From Candidatus Dechloromonas phosphorivorans (lineage in GTDB: Bacteria; Pseudomonadota; Gammaproteobacteria; Burkholderiales; Rhodocyclaceae), in assembly GCA_016721185.1 (NCBI GenBank), contig JADKIP010000008.1, forward strand, positions 1-59,853: a stretch of 59,853 bases of DNA, written 5' to 3'. The notes beneath the pieces were generated by a model. That model saw nothing but the letters and a program-made list of their open reading frames with translations, had not been told where the DNA came from and made no database searches. The translations under genes were made by a program, and so were the position numbers. Below are positions 34,460 to 44,232 of this stretch, piece by piece. Positions within the stretch are counted from its first letter, which is position 1; every line of letters starts with the position of its first letter.

Positions 34460-35903
34460 GAACCGGGCCGCGCACTACGTCATTGCCGCCCTGATTGGGG
34501 CCAGTGGCGTACTTTGCTTCGCACCGTTTGAACTCTTCTGGCTGGCGCCTGCCGTCTGGCTGGGTCTGTTTGTACTGCTGCGCAGCGCCGACTCAGCCAA
34601 ACAAGCGGCGCTCACCGGACTGAGTTTCGGCCTCGGCTTTTTCCTGACGGGCGTCTCCTGGGTCTACGTCAGCCTGTCAGTCTTCGGCGGCATGCCGTGG
34701 TGGCTGGCCGGCATTGCGGCCTTCCTGTTCTGCAGCGTCATGGCGCTCTTCCCAAGTTTGGCTGGCTGGATTTTCAAACGCTGGCAACCGGCCGCACCTT
34801 GGCGGCAGGCATTGCTCTTCGCGGTGCTGATTGCTGCGGTCGACTGGCTAAGAAGCTGGATTTTCACGGGCTTCCCGTGGCTCGCCGTGGGCTATTCGCA
34901 AGCACCGCCCAGCCCGCTGGCTGGTTTTGCCCCCCTGTTTGGCGTGCATGGCCTGAGCTTGCTGGTCGCCCTCTCCGGGGCTTTGCTGCTGCGCTGGCGA
35001 GTTGGCCTGGGGTTTATCGCCATCGCCACGGCCAGCGGCTTTGGCCTGCAACAAGCACCGTGGACAACGCCGATTGGCGCGCCGATCAGTGTTGCGCTGA
35101 TTCAGGGCAACGTGCCCCAGGAGATGAAGTTCAGACCGGAAGCGTTTTTCCGCACGCTGAACCTCTATCGCGAACTGGTCGAGCAAAATCCGGCGCAGCT
35201 GACCCTGCTGCCAGAAACCGCGATTCCCGCCTTTTTTGACCAACTGCCGCCCGATTACATTGAATCCCTGAAAGCCACCGCCCTGGCGCAGGGTGGCGAT
35301 CTGATCGTCGGCGCCTTGAGCGGCGATGCCCAGCGCTACTGGAATAGCGCCATCAGTATCGGTAGTTCGCCACTACAGGTTTACAGCAAGAGCCATCTCG
35401 TGCCATTCGGCGAAATCATTCCGCCGGGCTTTTCGTGGTTCATGAATATCGCCAGCATCCCGATGTCCGCCTTTTCACGCGGCCCGGAAACGCAACTGCC
35501 GCTCGCCGTGGCCGGCCAGCAGGTGGCGATCAATATTTGTTACGAGGATGTTTTTGGCGAGGAAATCATTCGCGCACTGCCGCAGGCCGGCATTCTCGCC
35601 AATCTCTCCAACACCGCCTGGTTCGGGCGCTCGCTAGCTCAGCCGCAACACTTGCAGATCGCCCGCATGCGTGCCGTTGAAACCGGCCGACCGATGCTGC
35701 GAGCAACCAACACGGGCATGACCGCCGTGATTGGCGCCGATGGTTCGCTGCAGGCGGTTCTGCCACCATTCACGCAGGGCGTTCTAAAAGCGAAAGTTCA
35801 AGCCTATCAGGGGATGACGCCATACGCCCTGATCGGCAATTACGGGTTTCTGCTACTGGCCGGCCTCTTGTTGCTCGCCAGCCGGTGGCCCCCACGCCGT
35901 TAA
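34437..35903 (+). CDS. lnt: Apolipoprotein N-acyltransferase
   Basis: 488 residues from the GTG at 34437, which overlaps corC by 23 bp. The N-terminal half has several membrane helices (about 10-200); the C-terminal nitrilase-like domain shows the catalytic Glu (LLPETAIPAFF), Lys (YSKSHLVPFGE) and Cys (INICYEDVFGE). It adds the third acyl chain to lipoproteins at the periplasmic face. Length fits the family. Coupled with corC, as in many proteobacteria. Confidence 0.93.
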   Translation: MLKTLLAKNRAAHYVIAALIGASGVLCFAPFELFWLAPAVWLGLFVLLRSADSAKQAALTGLSFGLGFFLTGVSWVYVSLSVFGGMPWWLAGIAAFLFCSVMALFPSLAGWIFKRWQPAAPWRQALLFAVLIAAVDWLRSWIFTGFPWLAVGYSQAPPSPLAGFAPLFGVHGLSLLVALSGALLLRWRVGLGFIAIATASGFGLQQAPWTTPIGAPISVALIQGNVPQEMKFRPEAFFRTLNLYRELVEQNPAQLTLLPETAIPAFFDQLPPDYIESLKATALAQGGDLIVGALSGDAQRYWNSAISIGSSPLQVYSKSHLVPFGEIIPPGFSWFMNIASIPMSAFSRGPETQLPLAVAGQQVAINICYEDVFGEEIIRALPQAGILANLSNTAWFGRSLAQPQHLQIARMRAVETGRPMLRATNTGMTAVIGADGSLQAVLPPFTQGVLKAKVQAYQGMTPYALIGNYGFLLLAGLLLLASRWPPRR

Positions 35904-35905
35904 TT

Positions 35906-36601
35906 TCAGGTCGTGCGGCGAGCGATGAAAGCTTGTTCCAGCCGCTGCTTTTCGGCGAGCACCTTGGTCGAATAGCGCCGGTCAGGATCATTGATCGCCC
36001 CACCGAACTGCTGCAAACCATCTTCCAGGCCACCGTTACGGCGGATTGATTCTTTCAGGACACGTGCCCCGACCTGGACATTGGTCACGGGATTGAGGAA
36101 GGCGGATTGATCAGCCTCTTCAGGCAGTTTGTCGAGATGGAAACGGGGAACCACCTGCATCAGGCCCTGCGCGCCAAACACGCTCTGGGAAAATGGGTTG
36201 AAGCCCGACTCGACGCCAATGACCGCCACGATCAGCAGCGGATCAAGCCGTAATTCACGGCCGACAGACTGCGCGGTGGCAAAAATCGGCTGCAATGCTT
36301 CGGTCGACACACGGTAACGCCGGGAAACATAATTCAGCGCCCCCTGCATCTTAGGGCTCAGCGTCTCGACCAATGGCTGGGGAGCGGCGGGCAACTCGAT
36401 GCTTTCTTCTTCGGGCACCGTCGCCTCGGCTGAGGTAACGAACGACTTGAGCAGATCGGCCAGACCAAGGTGGCCGGTTTGCAGGCCGATCAGCGCCATG
36501 ACAAAAACCAGGCCGGCGACCATCAGGAACTTCTGGAGCAGCGCAAGCGCTACTGATGAAACACGGCTCATCGCCGCTGGGAAAACAGTCGAAGCGAACA
36601 T
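35906..36601 (-). CDS. Membrane-anchored lytic transglycosylase
   Basis: 231 residues from the ATG at 36601, chosen for its GGAGG site. One transmembrane helix (about 22-42) is followed by a linker and an SLT domain with catalytic Glu131 (VIGVESGFNPFSQS) and the QGLMQVVP motif. It cleaves peptidoglycan in the periplasm. Convergent with lnt, 2 bp apart. Which transglycosylase subfamily it belongs to is not decided. Confidence 0.85.
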   Translation of the reverse strand: MFASTVFPAAMSRVSSVALALLQKFLMVAGLVFVMALIGLQTGHLGLADLLKSFVTSAEATVPEEESIELPAAPQPLVETLSPKMQGALNYVSRRYRVSTEALQPIFATAQSVGRELRLDPLLIVAVIGVESGFNPFSQSVFGAQGLMQVVPRFHLDKLPEEADQSAFLNPVTNVQVGARVLKESIRRNGGLEDGLQQFGGAINDPDRRYSTKVLAEKQRLEQAFIARRTT

Positions 36602-36949
36602 GCGACCTCCTTCACTGTTGTCATTGCCGAAAGACATCTCCAACAACGAACGGTTACTGGGAGTACGACACCGGTAGCGTTCCAAAGCGAGGGTGAAAAC
36701 CCTGCGCCAGACCCCGTGGGAGCCCCTGGAAAACCGATGCTGCACCGCAACATGAAATTCAGTCTATTGATTCGATTGAGTTTTGTCAATGAACACCAAC
36801 CAACACGGGGGTTAATGTGTTGCGCCGCAACAACACTCAGCCAGCCAAACCGCAGCCGGCGGACGATCCCGGGCATGCCGGGCGCCTGCTGCCGGATGAT
36901 GGCAAAAGCTAGTAAAATCGAGCGCATTCTGTCATTTCGAGTGCGTCCG
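36602..36949. other. Intergenic region upstream of glyQ
   Basis: 348 bp between divergent genes. It holds no convincing gene. A palindrome TGTTGCGCCGCAACA lies near 36829-36843. The promoters for both flanking genes must be here but none is clear-cut. Confidence 0.5.
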
Positions 36950-37882
36950 ATGACCACCAGCAAAAAACCCACCTTTCAGGAAACCATTCTGCGTTTGCAG
37001 ACCTACTGGAACAATCAAGGCTGTGCGCTTTTGCAGCCTTACGACATGGAAGTCGGCGCCGGCACCAGCCACACCGCCACCTTCCTGCGCGCCATTGGTC
37101 CCGAGCCCTGGAAGGCCGCCTACGTGCAGCCTTCGCGCCGGCCGAAGGATGGTCGCTATGGCGAAAACCCGAACCGCATGCAGCACTATTACCAATATCA
37201 GGTCGTGCTGAAACCGGCGCCGGACAATATTCTGGAACTCTATCTCGGCTCGCTCGAAGCCTTGGGTTTCGATCTGAAGAAAAATGACGTTCGCTTCGTT
37301 GAAGACGATTGGGAAAACCCGACGCTGGGCGCCTGGGGTCTGGGCTGGGAGGTCTGGATGAACGGCATGGAAGTGACGCAATTCACCTACTTCCAGCAGG
37401 TCGGCGGCATCGATTGCAAGCCGATCACCGGCGAAATTACCTACGGTCTGGAACGCCTCTCGATGTACCTGCAGGGCGTCGAAAACGTCTATGACCTGCA
37501 ATGGACGGAAGGTCTGACTTATGGTGACGTTTATCACCAGAATGAAGTTGAGCAATCCGCCTACAACTTTGAACACAGCGATGCCGACTTCCTGTTCACC
37601 GCCTTCGGTGCCCACGAAAAGCAGGCCCAGCATCTGATGACCGCCCAGTTGTCGCTGCCGGCCTACGAGCAAGTCCTGAAAGCTGCCCACACTTTCAATC
37701 TGCTGGATGCCCGCGGCGCCATTTCGGTGACCGAGCGCGCCGCTTACATTGGCCGCATCCGCAACCTGGCACGTGCCGTGGCGCAGGCTTATCTCGACAG
37801 CCGTGCCCGCCTCGGTTTCCCGATGGCGCCGAAAGCGTGGGCCGATGAAGTGCTGGCCCAGATTGAAAAGAAAGTAGCCTGA
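36950..37882 (+). CDS. glyQ: Glycyl-tRNA synthetase alpha subunit
   Basis: 310 residues (start MTTSKKPTFQETILRLQTYW at 36950). The catalytic class II core subunit of the heterotetrameric bacterial GlyRS that forms Gly-tRNA. Conserved blocks DMEVGAGTSHTATFLRAIGP and YVQPSRRPKDGRYGENPNRM are present. Two bases before glyS; one operon. Confidence 0.97.
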   Translation: MTTSKKPTFQETILRLQTYWNNQGCALLQPYDMEVGAGTSHTATFLRAIGPEPWKAAYVQPSRRPKDGRYGENPNRMQHYYQYQVVLKPAPDNILELYLGSLEALGFDLKKNDVRFVEDDWENPTLGAWGLGWEVWMNGMEVTQFTYFQQVGGIDCKPITGEITYGLERLSMYLQGVENVYDLQWTEGLTYGDVYHQNEVEQSAYNFEHSDADFLFTAFGAHEKQAQHLMTAQLSLPAYEQVLKAAHTFNLLDARGAISVTERAAYIGRIRNLARAVAQAYLDSRARLGFPMAPKAWADEVLAQIEKKVA

Positions 37883-37884
37883 TC

Positions 37885-39999
37885 ATGTCGTCAAAAAACC
37901 TGCTCGTTGAACTGTTTGTCGAAGAACTGCCGCCCAAGGCGCTGAAGAAACTCGGTGAAGTGTTTGCCCAAACGCTGGCACAAGGCTTGAAAAATGCCGG
38001 TTTAGCCGCGTCGACCGCAGCAATCACTCCTTACGCCTCGCCCCGCCGGCTGGCCGCTCATGTCACCGAAGTCCTGTCCGTGGCGGCTGACAAGGCGGTG
38101 GCGCAGAAGCTGATGCCCGTCGCCGTCGGCCTCGACGCCAGTGGCAACGCCACCCCGGCGCTGCTCAAGAAGCTCGCTGCCTTGGGCGCCGATGCTTCCG
38201 TCGTGCCCAGCCTGCGTCGTGAACACGATGGCAAGGCCGACGTGCTGTTCTATGACAGCCAGGCCAAAGGCGCAACGCTGGCCGAAGGCCTGCAGAAAGC
38301 GCTGGAAGCCGCACTGGCTGCGCTACCGATTCCGAAGATGATGACTTATCAGCTGAAAGATGGCTGGAGCAGTGTCAATTTTGTTCGCCCGGCGCATGGC
38401 CTGGTCGCCTTGCACGGCGCCGATGTCGTGCCGCTGGCCATCCTCGGCCTGACTTCCGGCCGTGAAACGCATGGCCATCGCTTTGAAGCGGCGGTTGATC
38501 CGGTGGTGATAGCCGATGCCGACAATTACGCCAACAAACTGGCGGCCGATGGCGCCGTAATTGCCAGCTTTACCGAGCGCCGCGCCGAGATCGCTCGCCA
38601 AGTGCTGGCGGCCGCCGCCAAAGCGGGCCCGAACCTGACGCCGATTGACGATGACGCGCTGCTCGATGAAGTCACTGCGTTGGTCGAACGACCCAATGTG
38701 CTGATCGGTCAGTTCGAGGAAGAATTCCTCGGTGTACCGCAGGAATGCCTGATTTTGACCATGAAGGCCAACCAGAAGTATTTTCCGTTGCTCGACACCG
38801 CCGGCAAGCTGACCAACAAATTCCTCGTCGTCAGCAACATCAGCCCGGCCGACCCGAGCGCGGTGATTGGCGGCAACGAGCGCGTCGTGCGGCCGCGTCT
38901 GGCGGACGCCAAATTCTTCTTCGACCAGGACCGCAAGCGCTCGCTGGAGTCACGCATTCTCGGCCTGGCCAAGGTGGTTTACCACAACAAGCTGGGCACT
39001 CAAGGTGAGCGGACACAGCGTGTCGGCTCGATCGCCAACACAATCGGCGAGCGACTGGGCGGTGAGCAACTCGGGCTGCGTGCCAACCGCGCCGCCTTGC
39101 TCTCCAAGGCCGATCTGCTGACGGATATGGTCGGCGAATTCCCCGAGCTACAAGGCATCATGGGCCGCTACTACGCGCTGCACGATGGCCTTTTGCCCGA
39201 CATGGCCGACGCGATTGAAGACCATTACAAGCCGCGCTTTGCTGGCGATACGCTGCCGCGCAACCCGGTCGGCACCGTGGTCGCGCTGGCCGACAAGCTG
39301 GAAACGCTGGTCGGCATGTTCGGTATCGGCCAGATTCCGACCGGCGACCGCGACCCCTTCGCGCTGCGTCGTCATGCCTTGGGCGTGATTCGCATGTTGG
39401 CGGAAAATGACCTCGACCTGCCGCTCGACAAACTGCTGCAAACCGCCGCCGCCCCGTTTGCTGCGGTCGACGGCTTTAAAGCAGCAGAAAGCGCGCTTGC
39501 CGATTTCATCTACGACCGCCTCGCCGGCAGCCTGCGCGAACAGGGCTACACGGCGCAGGAAGTCGATGCCGTCGTTTCGCAACGGCCGCAGCGGCTGGGT
39601 GACATTCCCAAGCGCCTGGCTGCCGTGCGCACCTTTGCCGCGCTGCCGGAATCAGCCAGCCTGGCAGCGGCCAACAAGCGCGTTGGCAACATCCTGAAAA
39701 AGGTGGACGGTGAAGTCGCAGCAAAAATTGACCCGGCGCTGCTCAGCGAAGCGGCTGAAATTGCCCTGAATAACGCGTTGACCGCAGTCAAGCCACAGGC
39801 CGACAGCGCTTTTGCCGCCGGCGATTACACCGGCTCGCTGCAGGCCTTGGCAGCCTTGAAGGAGCCGGTCGATTGCTTCTTCAACGACGTCATGGTCAAT
39901 GCCGAAGACCCGGCCCTGCGCGCCAACCGGCTCGGCTTGCTGGCTACCCTGCATCTGGCAATGAACCAGGTGGCCGACATATCGAAGCTCTCGGCATGA
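37885..39999 (+). CDS. glyS: Glycyl-tRNA synthetase beta subunit
   Basis: 704 residues. It supplies tRNA recognition for the alpha2beta2 GlyRS. The N-terminal LLVELFVEELPPKALKKL, the central MKANQKYFPLLD and the HD-type NPVGTVVALADKLETLVGMF are typical; the C-terminal DALR-like domain ends near 700. Full length. The stop overlaps gmhB (ATGA). Confidence 0.96.
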   Translation: MSSKNLLVELFVEELPPKALKKLGEVFAQTLAQGLKNAGLAASTAAITPYASPRRLAAHVTEVLSVAADKAVAQKLMPVAVGLDASGNATPALLKKLAALGADASVVPSLRREHDGKADVLFYDSQAKGATLAEGLQKALEAALAALPIPKMMTYQLKDGWSSVNFVRPAHGLVALHGADVVPLAILGLTSGRETHGHRFEAAVDPVVIADADNYANKLAADGAVIASFTERRAEIARQVLAAAAKAGPNLTPIDDDALLDEVTALVERPNVLIGQFEEEFLGVPQECLILTMKANQKYFPLLDTAGKLTNKFLVVSNISPADPSAVIGGNERVVRPRLADAKFFFDQDRKRSLESRILGLAKVVYHNKLGTQGERTQRVGSIANTIGERLGGEQLGLRANRAALLSKADLLTDMVGEFPELQGIMGRYYALHDGLLPDMADAIEDHYKPRFAGDTLPRNPVGTVVALADKLETLVGMFGIGQIPTGDRDPFALRRHALGVIRMLAENDLDLPLDKLLQTAAAPFAAVDGFKAAESALADFIYDRLAGSLREQGYTAQEVDAVVSQRPQRLGDIPKRLAAVRTFAALPESASLAAANKRVGNILKKVDGEVAAKIDPALLSEAAEIALNNALTAVKPQADSAFAAGDYTGSLQALAALKEPVDCFFNDVMVNAEDPALRANRLGLLATLHLAMNQVADISKLSA

Positions 40000-40541
40000 A
40001 ACTCGTCATCCTCGACCGCGACGGCGTCATCAACTTCGATTCCGCCCAGTTCATCAAGAACCCGGCCGAGTGGAAGCCGATCCCGGGCAGCCTGGAAGCC
40101 ATCGCCAAGCTCAACCATGCCGGCTACCGCGTGGTCGTCGCGACCAACCAGTCCGGCATCGGGCGCGGCCTGTTCGACATGGATACGCTGAACAGCATCC
40201 ACGAAAAGATGCACAAGGCGCTGTTCGCGGTGGGCGGTCGGGTCGATGCAATTTTCTATTGCCCGCATGCGGCAGATTCGGCTTGCGAATGCCGCAAACC
40301 CAAACCCGGCATGTTCAAGCGTATTTCCGAAACACTTAATGTCGACCTCAAAGGCGTGGCAGCCATCGGCGATTCGCTGCGTGACCTGCAAGCAGCGGCG
40401 GTCTATGGCTGCAAGCCGGTCCTCGTCCTCACCGGTAAGGGCGAAAAAACCAATGCCGAAGGCAATCTCCCGGAAGGCACCGTGACCTACCCCAGCCTGG
40501 CCAGTGCCGTCGATGGCCTTCTGCTGAAGGTCAAGCCATGA
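39996..40541 (+). CDS. gmhB: D-glycero-beta-D-manno-heptose-1,7-bisphosphate 7-phosphatase
   Basis: 181 residues. HAD phosphatase with catalytic DRDG (Asp7, Asp9), VATNQSGIGRG, and the zinc loop formed by Cys89, His91, Cys97 and Cys99. It dephosphorylates heptose bisphosphate on the path to ADP-heptose for LPS core. Overlaps glyS and plsC by four bases each. Confidence 0.92.
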   Translation: MKLVILDRDGVINFDSAQFIKNPAEWKPIPGSLEAIAKLNHAGYRVVVATNQSGIGRGLFDMDTLNSIHEKMHKALFAVGGRVDAIFYCPHAADSACECRKPKPGMFKRISETLNVDLKGVAAIGDSLRDLQAAAVYGCKPVLVLTGKGEKTNAEGNLPEGTVTYPSLASAVDGLLLKVKP

Positions 40542-41290
40542 GCGCCGTCCGTTCCACCCTTTTTATGGTTTGGGCCTTGATCTGGTCCGTCCTGGTCGCA
40601 CCGCTGGTCGTCATCGCCGCCCTGCTACTGCGCGGCCGCTGGGGCTATCACGCCGGCAAGGTCTGGCGTCTCGGCATCCAGTGGGGCGTCGAAAATCTGC
40701 TCGGCATCCGTCCCAAGGTCATCGGGCTGGAAAACATGCCGCCGGAACCCTGCGTCATTCTTTCCAAGCACCAGTCGGCCTGGGAAACGATGACTCTGCA
40801 GGACTACGTGCCAAAGGGCGCCTACTGCGTTTTCGTCCTGAAAAAAGAGTTGCTGACCGTGCCGTTCATCGGCTGGGGGCTGGCGGCCATGAAGATGATT
40901 TCGATCGACCGCAAAGCCGGCAAGGATGCGCTCGATCAAGTTGTCCAACAGGGCCGCGAACGCTTGCAACAAGGGTTTTACGTGATTGTTTTTCCGGAAG
41001 GGACGCGCGTCGCGCCGGGCCAGAAAAAACGTTACAAGGCGGGCGGCGCCTACCTGGCCACCCACGTTGGTTGCAAGGTTGTGCCGATTGCCCACAACGC
41101 CGGCGAACTATGGCCGCGGCAGGCTTTCCTGAAAAAGTCGGGCACCGTGACCGTCAGCATCGGCCCGGCTTTCGACGCCAGCGGCATGACGGAAAACGAA
41201 GTCAATCAGCGCGCCGAAGCGTGGATCGAAGCCGAAATGCGGCGTCTTTCACCGCATCGTTATCTTGATGCCGCCGACACCCAAGCCTGA
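40538..41290 (+). CDS. plsC: 1-acyl-sn-glycerol-3-phosphate acyltransferase
   Basis: 250 residues. An N-terminal membrane helix (about 8-30) and the acyltransferase signature H78-QSAW-E83 (HX4E in place of HX4D), plus FPEGTRVAPGQ near 150. It makes phosphatidate from lysophosphatidate at the inner membrane. The Glu variant is seen in betaproteobacterial homologues as far as I recall. Overlaps both neighbours. Confidence 0.9.
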   Translation: MSAVRSTLFMVWALIWSVLVAPLVVIAALLLRGRWGYHAGKVWRLGIQWGVENLLGIRPKVIGLENMPPEPCVILSKHQSAWETMTLQDYVPKGAYCVFVLKKELLTVPFIGWGLAAMKMISIDRKAGKDALDQVVQQGRERLQQGFYVIVFPEGTRVAPGQKKRYKAGGAYLATHVGCKVVPIAHNAGELWPRQAFLKKSGTVTVSIGPAFDASGMTENEVNQRAEAWIEAEMRRLSPHRYLDAADTQA

Positions 41291-41999
41291 AGCCGCGCGC
41301 CACCTGGCGCATCAAATCAGTATCGCCGGCCAGACCGTCGCCTATCAATTAAAGCGCAGCCAGCGGCGCACGATCGGGCTTTCCATCGACCATCGCGGCC
41401 TGCGCATCGGCGCACCGCTGCGCGCCCGGCAAGGCGATATCGAATCGCTGATCCAACAACACGGCCAGTGGGTGCTCGACAAACTCGCCGCCTGGCGCGA
41501 CCGCCCTGCCCCGGAAAAACTCGCCGTGATCAACGGCACCGTCATTTTTACCCTGGGCGAGCCGTTGACCGTAGCAATCGGCGAGAGCAAGCGGGCCAGT
41601 TGGCAATTTGCCGGCAACCAGTTGCGGCTCAATATTTCGCCGACGGTCGACGCCAATCAATTGCTGGAAAAGGCGCTGCGCGAAAAGGCCCGGGCCACAT
41701 TCACCGAACGGCTGGCTCATTACGCCCCACTGCTCGGCGTTGGCCTGCCGCCGCTACGCCTCTCCTCGGCCCGCACGCGCTGGGGCAGTTGCAGCCACCA
41801 TGGCGGCATTGCGCTGAACTGGCGGCTGATTTTCATGCCGCTGGCGATTGTCGATTACGTCGTCGCGCACGAACTCGCCCACCTCAAGGAAATGAACCAC
41901 AGCCCACGCTTCTGGTCAGTCGTTGAGCAACTTTGCCCGGACTGGAAGGCCCGCCGACTTGAACTGCGGCAACTGGCCCACCAGATTCCAAAACTCTAA
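41268..41999 (+). CDS. YgjP-like zinc metallopeptidase
   Basis: 243 residues from the ATG at 41268. The zinc motif HELAHLKEMNH holds His201, Glu202, His205 and a downstream His211, with RWGSCS before it, typical of the YgjP/DUF45 family related to SprT. Cellular substrate unknown. Overlaps plsC by 23 bp. Confidence 0.88.
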   Translation: MPPTPKPEAARHLAHQISIAGQTVAYQLKRSQRRTIGLSIDHRGLRIGAPLRARQGDIESLIQQHGQWVLDKLAAWRDRPAPEKLAVINGTVIFTLGEPLTVAIGESKRASWQFAGNQLRLNISPTVDANQLLEKALREKARATFTERLAHYAPLLGVGLPPLRLSSARTRWGSCSHHGGIALNWRLIFMPLAIVDYVVAHELAHLKEMNHSPRFWSVVEQLCPDWKARRLELRQLAHQIPKL

Positions 42000-42015
42000 A
42001 ACCAAGGAAAACAGC

Positions 42016-42399
42016 ATGCGCATTCTGCACACCATGATTCGCGTTGGCGACCTCGACAAGTCGATTGCCTTCTATACCGAAACCCTCGGCATGCAGTTGC
42101 TGCGCCGTCAGGATTACCCGGAAGGCCGCTTCACGCTAGCTTTCGTCGGCTACGGCCCGGAAAGCGAAGGCGCCGTGCTCGAACTGACCCACAACTGGGA
42201 TACGCCGAGCTACGACCTGGGCAATGGCTATGGCCACATCGCGCTGGCAGTACCGGATGCTGCGGCAGCCTGCGCCGAGATCAAGCGCCTGGGTGGCAAA
42301 GTGGTCCGCGAGGCCGGCCCGATGAAGCATGGCACCACCATCATCGCCTTTGCCGAAGACCCGGATGGCTACAAGATCGAGCTGATTCAGCGCGGTTAA
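42016..42399 (+). CDS. gloA: Lactoylglutathione lyase (glyoxalase I)
   Basis: 127 residues from the ATG at 42016 (AAGGAAAAC upstream). MRILHTMIRVGDLDKSIAFY, VLELTHNWDTPSYDLGNGYG and DPDGYKIELIQ supply the metal ligands and fold of nickel-type GlxI. It converts the methylglyoxal-glutathione adduct to S-lactoylglutathione. Confidence 0.95.
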   Translation: MRILHTMIRVGDLDKSIAFYTETLGMQLLRRQDYPEGRFTLAFVGYGPESEGAVLELTHNWDTPSYDLGNGYGHIALAVPDAAAACAEIKRLGGKVVREAGPMKHGTTIIAFAEDPDGYKIELIQRG

Positions 42400-42423
42400 A
42401 CCAACGCACCACGGAGATCGACC

Positions 42424-43035
42424 ATGAGCTTCCCCGAGTTTTTCGCCCGTATTCCCGGGATCACCCTGCGCGATCCGCTGGCCGAGTTGCTCGGTGCTGC
42501 CGAGGGCGGCCTGATCGACTACCGCTTCGCCGACGCCGTCAAACTGGCCGGCCATTCCTGCCCGACCGTCGCCGGCGCCTGGCTGATGACCGTGCGCGCG
42601 CTGCAAGCCTTGTACGGTGACGAAATTCCCGAACGCGGCAATATCGTCGTGGCGCTGCATGAAGACCTTGATAGCGGCGTTGCCGGCGTCATGGCCAGTA
42701 TCGCAACACTGCTCACCGGAGCCACTGGCGATGGCGGCTTCAAGGGCCTGGGCGGCCGTTACTCCCGGCGCAATTTGCTGCATTTTGGTGTGGCGGGGAT
42801 TGCCGGCATGGCTTTTACCCGGCTCGACAACAATGCTGCGGTCGACTGCAAATTACGCCTCGATTTGGTGCCGGCCGACCCACGCATGGGTAGCCTGTTG
42901 CCAGCCGTGGTACGCGGCACGGCGGATGAGGCCGAGCGAAAACTGTTTGGCGAACTCTGGCAGGACCGGGTGAAACGTATTCTGATCGATCAGGCCAATC
43001 ATCCCGAGATCGTTAAGATTGAACGCCTGCGTTAG
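42424..43035 (+). CDS. FmdE-like protein
   Basis: 203 residues with GGAG upstream. VKLAGHSCPTVAGAWLM near 40-56 is the Cys/His motif of the FmdE (formylmethanofuran dehydrogenase subunit E) domain; no C-terminal zinc ribbon is present. In bacteria such proteins are of unclear role. Follows gloA by 24 bp. Confidence 0.75.
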   Translation: MSFPEFFARIPGITLRDPLAELLGAAEGGLIDYRFADAVKLAGHSCPTVAGAWLMTVRALQALYGDEIPERGNIVVALHEDLDSGVAGVMASIATLLTGATGDGGFKGLGGRYSRRNLLHFGVAGIAGMAFTRLDNNAAVDCKLRLDLVPADPRMGSLLPAVVRGTADEAERKLFGELWQDRVKRILIDQANHPEIVKIERLR

Positions 43036-43110
43036 CAAGACGCTTGCAGAATCTTTGCCGTCACGGCCGTAAAATGGTCGGGCGCATTATTAGCCCCCCC
43101 TGCCCGGCGA

Positions 43111-44232
43111 CTAGGCCATGGCCTCCCGGGCCACCATCTCGAAGCGATCCACGACATTCGCCCAGTTACGCGGCAACATCGTATAGCGCGCTGCTGCAGA
43201 CAGCTCGGGCAGACGCTCCCGATGGCTGGCCAGCGCTAAAGCCGCGGCGAGATAACTGGCCTCGTCACCGGGTTGCACCAACTGGCCATTGGCCCCATCA
43301 CTGATCAATTCGGCCGCGGCCGCGCTGCGATAAGCGAGTACCGGCAGGCCACTGGCCATCGCCTCAGCCACGACGTTGCCGTAGGTTTCACTCAAACTTG
43401 GAAACAGGAAAAGGTCAGCACTGGCGTAATGAGTCGCCAAATCTTCACCCAGGCGAGTACCCGCAAAATAATGATCGGGATGCGCCGAGCGCAGGCGGGC
43501 CGCTGAAGGGCCGTCGCCCACCCAGATCATTTTCGCGCTGGGCAAAACATGCTGAATGGCGGCAAAGCTTTTCTCGATCAGCGCCAGATTTTTCTCTGCC
43601 GCCAGTCGCCCGACATAGAGGCAAGCCAGCGCCCCCGGTGCCAAACCCCAGGCCTGACGCAAGGCTGGCGAGTGACGTTGCGGGTCGAACAAGCGGGTAT
43701 CGACCCCACGCCCGACCACCCGCACGCCGATAATGCCTTCACCGGCCAGATCGGCGGCCAGCGCAGCGGTCGGCACCATGGTGGCACGCGTTCGGCGATG
43801 CAGCGTGCGGAGATACGCCGCCACCGCCGGGCGCATCCAGCCGAAACCGTAATGCACGCTGTAACGGTCGAAATTGGTATGAAAGCCGGAAGTGACCGGA
43901 ATACCCAGCCGCCGCGCCACACTAACAGCCGACCAGCCGAGCGGGCCTTCGGTCACGACATGCACCAGATCCGGCCGCTGCTGCCGCCAGCGTCGGGCCA
44001 GATTGCCGCCGGCCGGCAAACCGAAACGCAGGCCGGGATAACCGGGCAGCGGCAGGCCGGGCATGGGTGTTTCATGTTCGCCACCGGCATCAGCCTTGCC
44101 CTGGCGCGGCCGAATCACACTGACTCGGTGGCCGCGCTCACGCATGCCGCTGACCAGACGCCCCACCGTCATCGCCACGCCATTCACCTCGGGCGGGAAG
44201 GTTTCGGTGACAAAGGTAATTTTCAGCGACAT
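43111..44232 (-). CDS. GT4-family glycosyltransferase
   Basis: 373 residues. N-terminal MSLKITFVTETFPPEVNGVA and the C-terminal EX7E-type region (FLFPSLSETYGNVVAEAMAS) define a GT-B retaining glycosyltransferase, similar in style to GDP-mannose-dependent MgtA-like enzymes. Its start overlaps the dgkA stop (TGATG), so it may act on a diacylglycerol-linked or lipid acceptor; that is inference. Confidence 0.85.
   Translation of the reverse strand: MSLKITFVTETFPPEVNGVAMTVGRLVSGMRERGHRVSVIRPRQGKADAGGEHETPMPGLPLPGYPGLRFGLPAGGNLARRWRQQRPDLVHVVTEGPLGWSAVSVARRLGIPVTSGFHTNFDRYSVHYGFGWMRPAVAAYLRTLHRRTRATMVPTAALAADLAGEGIIGVRVVGRGVDTRLFDPQRHSPALRQAWGLAPGALACLYVGRLAAEKNLALIEKSFAAIQHVLPSAKMIWVGDGPSAARLRSAHPDHYFAGTRLGEDLATHYASADLFLFPSLSETYGNVVAEAMASGLPVLAYRSAAAAELISDGANGQLVQPGDEASYLAAALALASHRERLPELSAAARYTMLPRNWANVVDRFEMVAREAMA

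Noticed and set aside
36829..36843. Palindrome upstream of glyQ as a T-box or riboswitch
   Set aside because: Too short and no T-box features; T-boxes are not expected for glyQS in betaproteobacteria.
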